The notes under the pieces are model-generated. The model worked only from the letters and a program-made list of their open reading frames with translations, was not told the DNA's origin and made no database searches. A DNA stretch of 64,000 bases from Azorinus chamasolen (lineage: Eukaryota; Mollusca; Bivalvia; Cardiida; Solecurtidae): NCBI GenBank assembly GCA_963576725.1, contig OY755242.1:22813315-22877314 (forward strand), written 5' to 3'. The translations under genes and the position numbers were made by a program. Of this stretch, positions 56,521 through 64,000 are shown one piece after another (position 1 is the first letter of the stretch; each line of letters begins with the position of its first letter).

Positions 56521-56934
56521 CACAGAAGAAACCCTCTAAACCGGACGTTAAATACTGTGTAAATATCGGTCTTAGAGACAGGTTGCAGTTTAACCCTTTC
56601 GCTGCCAGACTCTGTCGTCTGCTAACTTTGTCGTCTGCTACAAATTTTCTTTTGATTTTCTTCATTTTTGTTTCAAAAACATAGTAACAGTAATAAACAA
56701 TTTGGATCCTGATGAGACGCCGAGTTACTCGGCGTCTCATCTGGATCAAAACTGTTTGCATAGGTAATCACATATCCGGCATTGGCAGCGAAAGGGTTAA
56801 TGCAGAGTGAAAGACATGTAGAAAGATCCTCAAGGAGCTTTCTGCATGACCTTCACCTTGCATTAAGCAATCACCTGCCTAAAAGTATCTCAATACTTCT
56901 TTATTAGAATTCCGGTTTAGAGGGGTTTACTGTA
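56521..56934. mobile_element. TA-type palindromic MITE containing a TTAA MITE
   Basis: GAAACCCTCTAAACCGGACG at the left and CGGTTTAGAGGGGTTTACTG(TA) at the right are its ends. Hairpin arms lie at 56570-56590 and 56801-56880. Confidence 0.85.
56590..56800. mobile_element. TTAA MITE, CTTTCGCTGCC family (nested)
   Basis: It runs from TTAACCCTTTCGCTGCCAG to TTGGCAGCGAAAGGGTTAA. The insertion site is the TTAA of the host hairpin (GTTTAATGCAG). The hairpin GACGCCGAGTTACTCGGCGTC is intact. Confidence 0.9.
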
Positions 56935-57141
56935 TAATGCATTTCATATAAATAAGGACTCAAGCTATCTAAAACAAATTGGTTCAGTACATCTGGAATA
57001 GTCTACCGTAAGAATGTCGCTGGGCAAAAGACTTCACGCAGCGGACGATGCCGTTCTGTGTCTCGGCACATTTGTATCATCGCCAATATATGCATATACA
57101 TATTCAGGTCAACGAAGGAAAATCATATTTAAATGCTATCG

Positions 57142-57371
57142 TTAAACCTTTTCTCCATAAAAATGCTTTTCTACGCCTCTGTAATAGTCACTTCTTGAAA
57201 CCATTGTGATAAATAGAGCATTTGCTCCATAGGAGCAAATGCTCTATTTATCACAATGGTATCAATACTACACAATTCTAATGTTTTCCTTTTCTCTAGT
57301 GAATGCTCCTTTTGGGAAGATTCATTCAAAGTGGTTGGGTCTAAAAATAGCCTATGGGGTGAATGAGTTAA
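57142..57371. mobile_element. TTAA MITE, AACCATTGTGATAAATAG family, intact
   Basis: It runs from TTAAACCTTTTCTCCAT to GGTGAATGAGTTAA, with a perfect hairpin around GCTCCATAGGAGC. Confidence 0.87.
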
Positions 57372-58082
57372 CCTTACCCCTCTGTGATAAATGTCTGCCC
57401 AAGTTTTATCTGGCGCAATGTTAACTATTTCCAATTCGAAGATGTTACTCGATGTTACTCAACGATGTATTAGTTTTCATTTGGGTTATGTTTTAGTTTC
57501 GTAACTATTCGAATTTTTTTTGTACAACAACACATTATTAGTATCGAAGAAAACGGTTTATTTTGTATCGCACACAAACCTTATACATAAGAATAATGGA
57601 ACACAACCAACGCCATGTTTTATATGAATAAGTCTTAATAAAATTTCTGTTCTGTTCTGTTCTTTATAATTTTATTGAAAATGTGTGTTTATTGTTTAAT
57701 GTTTGATGGGATTTGGTGCACTGTCGCTTTTGCGAGTTGCGCTCACTATATGACTGTTTTCCCACTTCTATTGCAGAGACTTTCACTTTAAGGGGTTTAT
57801 CAACGAAATGAGTAAACTATCTTTTCATCCTCACTTTTGATTAAAAATTAATTTCACGAAAGGTCATTTCTATAAAAATCTATCTAAACCCTTTACCTAA
57901 TGAATATTCATGTAAGATAGAATGATATCATGAATATTTATTTTTATAATGGTATACATATGTGTTTGACTTTAGCATCATATCTATATAATTCTACGAG
58001 CAAAACAGAGCAGACTCTGATTAGAGTCGTCTGATCTTGGTCAACTCTGTTCCAAAAGGCGTGAACATTATCAGGAAAAGGA
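57372..58082. other. Intergenic AT-rich DNA
   Basis: 57655-57770 shares weak similarity with the TTTGGTGC repeat at 27890. 57890-58075 is a CTCCATGAATATTCATG-type TTAA fragment with a deleted hairpin. No gene. Confidence 0.45.
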
Positions 58083-58332
58083 TTAACCCTTCGCTTGCTA
58101 TTCACGTCAACATATTTACCTGTAAACAGTGAAGACCCAGATGAGACAGCTCCTGCTGGAGCTGTCTCATCAGGGTCTGCACTATTTACAAATTGATTGT
58201 GCAACCAGTACACTCCACAGCAGTGATTGCACAGCGAAATAATTGTACACACTGAAGATATATGTAATTATACAACAGGGCATGGGTAAATAAGGAGAAA
58301 TGTATTTTAAAATTCAGCAAGAGAAGGGTTAA
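58083..58332. mobile_element. TTAA MITE, CTTCGCTTGCT family, copy 4
   Basis: Near-identical to copies 1-3. The right terminus abuts the next TTAA element directly (TTAATTAA). Confidence 0.92.
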
Positions 58333-58995
58333 TTAACCATTTCGACGTTGAGTTATCGGAGTGGAACAAGCCATCACTATTTGAGTCTATTCAGTTAAAA
58401 AGTCTTAAATGCGTTAGTGGATTCAGCATGACAACCAGTGCATGCCCTGATCGGAAGGCAACAGGAACCCTCTGATCTGGGTCTACACTAGTGTCAGTGC
58501 ATGCCCTGATCAGAAGGCAGCAGGAGTCCTTTGATCTGGGTATACACTAGTGTCAGTGCATGCCCTGATCAGAAGGCAACAGGAACCATTTGATCTGGAA
58601 CTACACTGGTAGCAGTGCATACCCTGATCAGAAGGCAACAGGAATCCTTTGATCTTGGTCTACACTAGTGTCAGTTCATGCCCCGATCACAAGGCAGCAG
58701 GCACCCTTTGATCTGGATTTACACTGGTAGCAGTGCATGTCCTGATCAGAAGGCAACAGGAACCCTCTGATCTGGATATACACTGGTAGCAGTGCATTCC
58801 CTGATCACAAGGCAGCAAGAACCCTCTGATCTGGTTCTTCACTTGTTGCAGGGCATGCCCTGATCAGAAGGCAGCAGGAACCCTCTGATAAACGTCTACA
58901 CTGGTTGCAGTGCATGCCCTGAGTAGAAGGAAGCAGGAACCCTTTGATCTGAGTCTACACTGGTTGCAAATTGTTTCCGACATTCAAAGCGTTAA
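58333..58995. mobile_element. TTAA element whose hairpin core became a 60-bp minisatellite
   Basis: TTAACCATTTCGACG at the left and CATTCAAAGCGTTAA at the right bound it. The interior is mostly the array at 58437-58975. Confidence 0.7.
58437..58975. repeat. 60-bp minisatellite, about nine copies
   Basis: Unit like CAGTGCATGCCCTGATCAGA, AGGCAACAGGAACC, CTCTGATCTGGGTCTACACT. Each unit is a decayed copy of the CCCTGATCAGA...TCTGATCTGGGTC hairpin found in the TTAA MITEs. Confidence 0.9.
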
Positions 58996-59259
58996 TTCAA
59001 AATTAGTCTATGCCAACCACTTACACTAATTTATTTCATTTGTCTCGAAATGTGGTTGTTTAATATTAAAATAAAGGGCTTATATATTAAAATAAAGGGC
59101 TTATAATGTTGTAAAGTGTCAAGACTCCTTTATTTGATATTTAGAGAACATCTGAGGTTAGTAATAAGATTCAATAATTCAGAGTTACAGATAAAGATGC
59201 GTACCCAAATACTAAATTCGTCATTTCTCCACCGAACCCTATAACGTAAACACTCTTCA

Positions 59260-59393
59260 GTATCCATGCTTTTAAAATGTTTTAGTTGAGTCTGAGTTCG
59301 TTCTGAAGTTTTTGCCTTTGGCTCAAATCTGACCAATCGAAAGCTTGAGAACAAACTCAGATTCAACTAAAAAGCTTTATAAGCATGGACCCA
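59260..59393. mobile_element. Palindromic element with CCATGCTTATAAA ends, copy 2
   Basis: GTATCCATGCTTTTAAAATG to TTTATAAGCATGGACCC with TTAGTTGAGTCTGAG subterminals and a short loop. Confidence 0.8.
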
Positions 59394-59583
59394 GAATAGT
59401 CTCTTCGGGGCGATCCTAAAGAGCGGCCATGGTCACTAGATCGAAAAACGCTATACTTCTATTTATACCTATGCATTACTACGCCATGGTAAACCAGGCT
59501 GAACGAAGCCAATTCTTCTCATCAAAATTGATTGACACTCTCACACTGCTTTTTAAAATAAATGTAGAAACTTTTATTTTTAG

Positions 59584-60008
59584 AATTGCAGCAAACGAGA
59601 ATTCCCCAGAGTGCAGACAGGTAATCATATGATGAATTTTATTTCAAGAACACATACCTTCATTTATCAACATCGACATGATGGTTTTTATCAGGTTTTA
59701 CAGCGTTTTAACAGTATTTCAGTCACATCACGATATCCAGCTAATAACAGGTGAAGGAAGACCCAAGAGGTTCGCCTGTGCACGAAACAATGCAGGTAGA
59801 ACCACCGACCTACCACAAGCCAGTTGGAAAGCTACCTCACATGAAAAATGCAAATGTCCTGAGCGGGTTTCGAAATGACAAAATTAATACAATTGCATGG
59901 ATGATTCACAATAAGCGTCAACAGAGAAACATGAACCAGACACCACATATCAATTATGTAATACGTGCACTGTGTTGCATTTTAGTCCAAGTACTGCACA
60001 TCCAGTAA
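59584..60008 (+). CDS. Possible two-exon tail of an unidentified gene (weak)
   Basis: A TTTTATTTTTAG acceptor precedes 37 bp (IAANENSPECRQ) ending in a GTAATC donor at 59621. A frame starting at 59751 after AACAG continues in the same phase (VKEDPRGSPVHETMQVEPPT, then YHKPVGKLPHMKNANV and onward to TAA at 60006). An alternative acceptor at 59741 gives another open frame. The final codons run into a MITE. I do not recognise the sequence, no upstream exons were found, and it may be chance. Confidence 0.2.
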
Positions 60009-60206
60009 AACCCGCTTATACGACCACCTAAAAGATGTGTAATTCTGGGTGCTAGATGCAGGTGGTAACTTAATGCAGGACAAAAGTAATGCAGAAAGCT
60101 CCTCTAGGAGCTTTTCGCATTACTTTTGTCCTGCATGAGCAACCACCTGCTTATAAAACACCCATGCTAATTCATTAAGTGGTCGCATTAGAGGGGTTCT
60201 ACTGTA
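60003..60206. mobile_element. TA-type palindromic MITE, intact
   Basis: CAGTAAAACCCGCTTATACG to GAGGGGTTCTACTG(TA). A long hairpin closes on GCTCCTCTAGGAGC. Confidence 0.88.
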
Positions 60207-60289
60207 TTTATAATTATCATTAGTTTTACCATTAATCTGCTTTAGAAACGTTTTTTAAACTGTTTACTTCTAATTCGTCTAAATTCAAG

Positions 60290-60472
60290 GTTATTATTGA
60301 TTGAGTGCCAGCAGTTTCGATCTTGATGAGGCGCCGAATTACTCGATTGTTCATCTGGATTCAAGCTGTTAGCAAAGGCCACTCAAGTTGTTCTTACATG
60401 TAACATGATAAGGGTCAAACAACCGGCTATGGATTAACCCTTTCCTCCATAAATACGCCTTTCTAAGCCTTA
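60290..60472. other. Hairpin fragments of two TTAA families
   Basis: 60310-60375 is a CTTTCGCTGCC-type core (GATGAGGCGCCGAATTACTCG). 60434-60472 is the left end of an AACCATTGTGATAAATAG MITE, cut off abruptly. Confidence 0.6.
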
Positions 60473-60905
60473 CTCCTGTAGGGTTCTGTGCCTGACCTCT
60501 CCGACCACCCTACGTGGTCGGAGGAGGTCCTGGCAAAGGCAGAAAAGGAGATCTAGGGACAAGGACAATGCATCTACAGGATTAAAAAACAAGTTAAGCA
60601 TTATCAAAATACACTCAATAATTATGTTGTTTGTGGACGTCCAGTATAAAGAGTACAAAACCCACCTGCTGAAGGTTGAAAACCCCAGCGAGGCAACGAT
60701 TGATCTGATTGAAGGTTGTGCTGGTGATGAAGAGGATTAAACCCTCTACCAGTATCAACGTTAACTATTAAGGCAGAGGAGGAAGCGAAAGCAATCTCTA
60801 GCAGAACTAGTACAGGATAATCAGCTCGTTTATCTGAAAGGGAGGGCAAACCCTTCCAAAAATAGAGCGTGAGATCGGAATCTCTCAAGCAACATCATCG
60901 GATGA
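60473..60905 (+). other. Unassigned insertion with an open plus-strand frame
   Basis: A plus frame is open from about 60475 to TAA at 60750 and ends YKEYKTHLLKVENPSEATID and LIEGCAGDEED. It contains a palindrome CCGACCACCCTACGTGGTCGG near 60501. The minus strand is also open over 60622-60888. The left border truncates a MITE, so this may be an inserted sequence. No family recognised. Confidence 0.3.
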
Positions 60906-61036
60906 TGATTAAGTGATTTGTATATTAGTTTAATGTATTTTGAAAAATAAAACGATAATATACTAGACTATTTACCTAATTTTCTTCAAAAGCACAAGCG
61001 TAACTAAATGTTAAACTTTTGTTGGTCCCAATTTGA

Positions 61037-61243
61037 TTAACCCTTTCCCTCGTATAAACGTGTTTTCACGCATTTGCAAACAGAGTAGACCCAGAACAGT
61101 CGGCGCCTCTACTCTGTTTGTTAATAGAATTTGATATATTTGTTTCTTTACTTTCTAAAATGGCTACAATGTATCATTATAACTATGTTGTCCATGAATA
61201 ATCAGTAGGTATTGGACAAAATATAAAACAGGGAAAGGTTTAA
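61037..61243. mobile_element. TTAA MITE, CCCTCGTATAAACG family, hairpin half deleted
   Basis: It runs from TTAACCCTTTCCCTCGTA to CAGGGAAAGGTTTAA. The hairpin is reduced to CAGTCGGCGCCTC. Confidence 0.82.
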
Positions 61244-61282
61244 TAGATATATATCTTTATTTTATATCTTAGAGTAAACATC

Positions 61283-61463
61283 TGGGTCCATGCTTATAAA
61301 ACTTTTAGTTGAGTCTGAGAACGTTCTAAAGCATTTGATTGGTCAGATTTGAGCCTTTGGCTCAAATCTGACCAATCAAAAGCTTGAGAACTCAAATCTG
61401 ATCAATCAAAAGCCTGAGAACGAAACTCAGACTCAACTAAAAGCTTTATAAGCATGGGCCCTG
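61283..61463. mobile_element. Palindromic element with GGGTCCATGCTTATAAA ends, copy 3
   Basis: GGGTCCATGCTTATAAAAC to TTTATAAGCATGGGCCC. The centre carries TTTGAGCCTTTGGCTCAAA and repeated CTGACCAATCAAAAGC blocks with CCAAT boxes in both directions. Confidence 0.85.
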
Positions 61464-61629
61464 CAGTTTTGATCGTTCTTCCCCTGTTCAACATCACAAA
61501 CAGATTATAGAGTAGTAACGAATGTATCGGCTCTGAGTCTTTATTTATAGAGGCAGCTTGCATCCGATATTTGTTAGTAGTGGATAAAGACAGGCAATGA
61601 CGGAGACAAGGAGACTTGAACTACTTTAT

Positions 61630-61708
61630 TTGAAATAATAGCAACAACAACAACAACAGCAGCAACAACAGCAGCAGCAACAACAACAACAGCAGTAGCA
61701 ACAACATA
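61630..61708. repeat. (CAA/CAG)n microsatellite
   Basis: Interrupted AGCAACAACAACAACAGCAG tract. The minus-strand poly-leucine frame is its translation, not a gene. Confidence 0.92.
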
Positions 61709-62060
61709 GTATCAACGAAATAGTGTATGCGTGGAAGCATCAGTGGAAAGAAAATGTGTACGAAAATGTGTATTTGTGTACGAGTGCCAACACTATCTTT
61801 GGTATTGACTACACATTGAACATTGCACATTGAACATTTTCCATGAAATATATATTATAAAACAGATAGTGTTGGAAACAAAGTTTATGGATTTGTTCCT
61901 ACGGTAAGGATTTGTTTAGATTTATTTTAACCCTTTACTCCATGGATATTAAGATGTATATAACAAATAATGACACCATGAACATTAATTAGATTAATTG
62001 TTATTAATTGCATATGGACACATGACTTTTTGACCAACGTAGAAACTGTCGAATTATATC

Positions 62061-62262
62061 TACAGTAAACTCTCCCTATAACGGCAACTAAATTGTGTTG
62101 GTATTTAGAGCAGGTGACTGCTTAAAGCAAGGTGAAAGAGTAAAACAGAACGCTCCTATAGGAGCGTTCTGTTTTACTTTCACCTTGCTTTAAACAGCGA
62201 CCTGCCTTTAAAACAAAATACTTGATGTAATTTAGTTTCCGTTTTAGAGAGGTTTTACTGTA
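62061..62262. mobile_element. TA-type palindromic MITE, intact (nested)
   Basis: (TA)CAGTAAACTCTCCCTATAAC to GAGAGGTTTTACTG(TA). The hairpin closes on AACGCTCCTATAGGAGCGTT. Confidence 0.9.
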
Positions 62263-62593
62263 TATTTATCATAAGCAAACAGAGCGGACCATGCTTAGAC
62301 GTCCCCTTTATGAGTCTCACATATGGATCTGCCATGTTTGCAAAGGCATAGAAAGGGGGTATTTATTATGTAAAGCGTTTGATGTTATTTGTTACTTCAT
62401 GTACAAAATACTGGCTCTATTAATTCTGTTCAATTGGAGTTTTATAGAGACACATAAACAAGGGGAATTTCGACCATGGCAAAATTGGAAGAATCAGATA
62501 TATATTATTTCTCAAGCAAACAGAGCAGACCCGGATCAGACGGTGGTTCCTACATGAGCCGTATGATCTGGCTCTACTGTAGTTGTAAATGCG

Positions 62594-62816
62594 TTAACCC
62601 CATTCACCGCCGCAGTCGCATAAATGCACCTCGACAAATAGTGCAGTCCCACATCGGACGCCAGGGACTTCACTATTTGTCCCAATCTCTGTTTCTATAT
62701 AAATGCGTTATTCCTTTGAAATTTGCATTTATTTATCTAATTTCCTCATTTAACTGAATGATTTAACAAACTTGGATTGCAGACGACAATTAGAAATTTG
62801 GCGCCGAAAGGGTTAA
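62594..62816. mobile_element. TTAA MITE, GCCGCAGTCGC variant
   Basis: It runs from TTAACCCCATTCACCGCCG to TTGGCGCCGAAAGGGTTAA. The core is CAAATAGTGCAGTCCC / GGGACTTCACTATTTG. Confidence 0.78.
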
Positions 62817-62858
62817 AATGCGTATCTATGGAGTAAAGGGTTTTATTGCGTTATAGAT

Positions 62859-64000
62859 ATGTCGCACCACGGGGATAATAATAACAGCATCTGTATAACC
62901 ATGTGGAATGAGACGTTTCAGGGCAATATCACAAACTGCAATCATTCAAACAAATATAATAAACTGTTCTACATGATTGGAAGTATTCTCTGTTTCATCG
63001 TCAGCGTGGCCATTATCGTCGTAAATTGTTTATACCTTGTATGCTTGTACAAAAATAGGAAAAAAGAATGGTTCAGTCATGCTAAAACTATTCTGAGTAT
63101 CGTTGCTGTTGACTTACTCGTGGGAATTACATCTTTTTGGATGACCGTGACGAGTTCCATGTCCAACGTGAATTTCTTCACGTGTGTGCTATCACAAGGC
63201 TTTTGCATGTCTACCCAAGTTACGGCATCAGTCAGCATTCTTCGATTGTGTATTTTACGGATAATCTCTGCCCGACAAAGTGTTCTAGCACAAGAGTCAT
63301 CCGCGTTCAGCATCATTTTACAAACAATTCTAACATACATAGTGTCTTCGAGCATGTGTTTCCTGCCTGTTTTAGGATGGGCTAAGTTCTCGCCCACATT
63401 AGTAAGATGTTCATGGACCCATATATTCAAAGAGAAAGTACTATTGACAGATACGTACATGCTGAGCATTCTTCTCATACCGACCGTATTGACAACGGCT
63501 CTTTACATATATTTATGTTTTTTCTTAAGAAAACGACAGAATACCATTTTTCCTACTCCTCGATCCACGAACGTTGTATGGAGCACTTCAGCTCTTTCTA
63601 AACGAACCGAGACATTTGAAATGGACGGCAAATATGAAACGGTTTCGACATATCTTGGCCAGAATAAACATAAAAATTCTTCCCTCACCGTACCCGCAAC
63701 ATCGTCGTCAAAAAGCCAACATACCGCATCCACTTCAGAAACAAAAGACCAGACACGTAGAACAAGGCTGGGACAGTCTGGACTCACACAAAGACCCTAC
63801 ACCACGGCAAGGAATAAAAGATTCAAATCTGCCGTGAGGACGATTGGAGCAATTCTTCTTTGCTTCAATGTTTCTGTGATTCCCATAATGGTTTTGCTTG
63901 TTGTAAAAATAGCAATGTGGCCGGAAGACGTGGATCCATTCTACGGTTTTCTGGCTTCGTTCTGTCTGATACTTAACAGTATTGCAGATCCGCTGATATA
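62859..64000 (+). CDS. Class A (rhodopsin-type) G-protein-coupled receptor, 3'-truncated by window
   Basis: An uninterrupted frame from ATG 62859 runs off the right edge (380 codons). The predicted protein is a seven-helix plasma-membrane receptor. The N-terminus has three N-glycosylation motifs (N17, N23, N29). Helix 1 has N56 (VVNCLYLVCLY), helix 2 D85 (IVAVDLLVG), and C109 before helix 3 can pair with C184 in extracellular loop 2 (LVRCSW). The DRY site is changed to LRI (residues 133-135), keeping only the arginine. Helix 5 has P208. The third intracellular loop is long (about 225-322), Ser/Thr-rich and basic. Helix 6 has CFNVSVIP in place of CWxP. Helix 7 ends NSIADPLIY, an NPxxY variant with Asp. 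The ligand cannot be inferred, so it is an orphan-type receptor. The coding region shown is intronless. Confidence 0.88.
   Translation, partial: MSHHGDNNNSICITMWNETFQGNITNCNHSNKYNKLFYMIGSILCFIVSVAIIVVNCLYLVCLYKNRKKEWFSHAKTILSIVAVDLLVGITSFWMTVTSSMSNVNFFTCVLSQGFCMSTQVTASVSILRLCILRIISARQSVLAQESSAFSIILQTILTYIVSSSMCFLPVLGWAKFSPTLVRCSWTHIFKEKVLLTDTYMLSILLIPTVLTTALYIYLCFFLRKRQNTIFPTPRSTNVVWSTSALSKRTETFEMDGKYETVSTYLGQNKHKNSSLTVPATSSSKSQHTASTSETKDQTRRTRLGQSGLTQRPYTTARNKRFKSAVRTIGAILLCFNVSVIPIMVLLVVKIAMWPEDVDPFYGFLASFCLILNSIADPLI

Larger units (their letters stand above)
56438..57096 (+). pseudogene. 5' relic of a third SLC5-like copy, split by nested MITEs
   Basis: 56438-56520 matches the upstream flank of copy 2 (CTTGCAACATG, GGAGAGTTAACGCA versus 54372-54450). 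56936-57096 matches 54455-54605, including the start (MSLGKRLHAADDAVLCLG). Homology ends after TFVSS. A TA-type MITE lies between the halves, with a TTAA MITE inside it. Confidence 0.8.
61929..62841. mobile_element. TTAA MITE expanded by two nested insertions
   Basis: TTAACCCTTTACTCCATGG at the left and CTATGGAGTAAAGGG at the right are the ends of one CTTTACTCCATG-type element. A TA-type MITE (62061-62262) and a TTAA MITE (62594-62816) lie inside. The right end is 18 bp before the GPCR start. Confidence 0.65.

Noticed and set aside
61621..61830. Frame with poly-leucine
   Set aside because: Translation of the CAA/CAG microsatellite.

Overview
The window is eukaryotic nuclear DNA from a mollusc, most likely a bivalve. 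Coding sequence is sparse and carried on spliced exons with GT/AG borders. The bulk is AT-rich and crowded with short palindromic elements, tRNA-derived SINEs, and tandem arrays capped by TATGCCCC/GGGGCATA ends, a style I associate with bivalve genomes. I cannot name the genus. There are no operons, ribosome binding sites or CRISPR arrays.

Layout. 1-992 is a 316-bp higher-order tandem repeat carrying nuclear-receptor-like sites. 2795-19168 (minus) holds ten consecutive exons of AIFM1, the mitochondrial apoptosis-inducing factor oxidoreductase. Its C-terminal exons lie beyond the left edge, and only a weak first-exon candidate is visible near 22660. Its introns are filled with hairpin MITEs. 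20.4-22.5 kb is a SINE cluster with a large inverted repeat. 23.9-27.9 kb is a mosaic of degenerate repeats and fold-backs. 28.5-30.8 kb is a reverse-transcriptase pseudogene split by a 1.7-kb tandem-array element and cut off by a SINE. 35.3-36.2 kb is a Penelope-like element remnant with a GIY-YIG domain. 36672-39475 (minus) is a four-exon gene whose phases all agree; it predicts about 155 residues that I do not recognise. 40327-42183 and 54532-56352 (plus) are two intronless paralogous SLC5-type sodium/solute symporters. A third copy survives only as a 5' relic at 56438-57096, broken by nested MITEs. Between the two intact copies lies a 5.0-kb transposon (48563-53579) with about 1-kb inverted repeats, a frameshifted DD41D mariner-type transposase, a tRNA-like unit in each arm and a captured LINE fragment. 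The right edge (62859-64000, plus) is the start of a rhodopsin-class GPCR reading frame that runs off the window.

The most distinctive signal is the hairpin MITEs. Several families with TTAA termini (piggyBac-like TTAACCCTTT ends) and at least one with TA target sites share the same hairpin apex, GCTCCTnnAGGAGC. Many TTAA copies also keep one fixed mismatch between their arms. In two places the hairpin core has expanded into a minisatellite. TTAA elements are repeatedly nested inside TA elements, giving a readable insertion chronology.

How the genes relate: AIFM1, the two transporters, the unknown gene and the GPCR show no evident functional link. The transporter copies arose by local duplication of an intronless gene.
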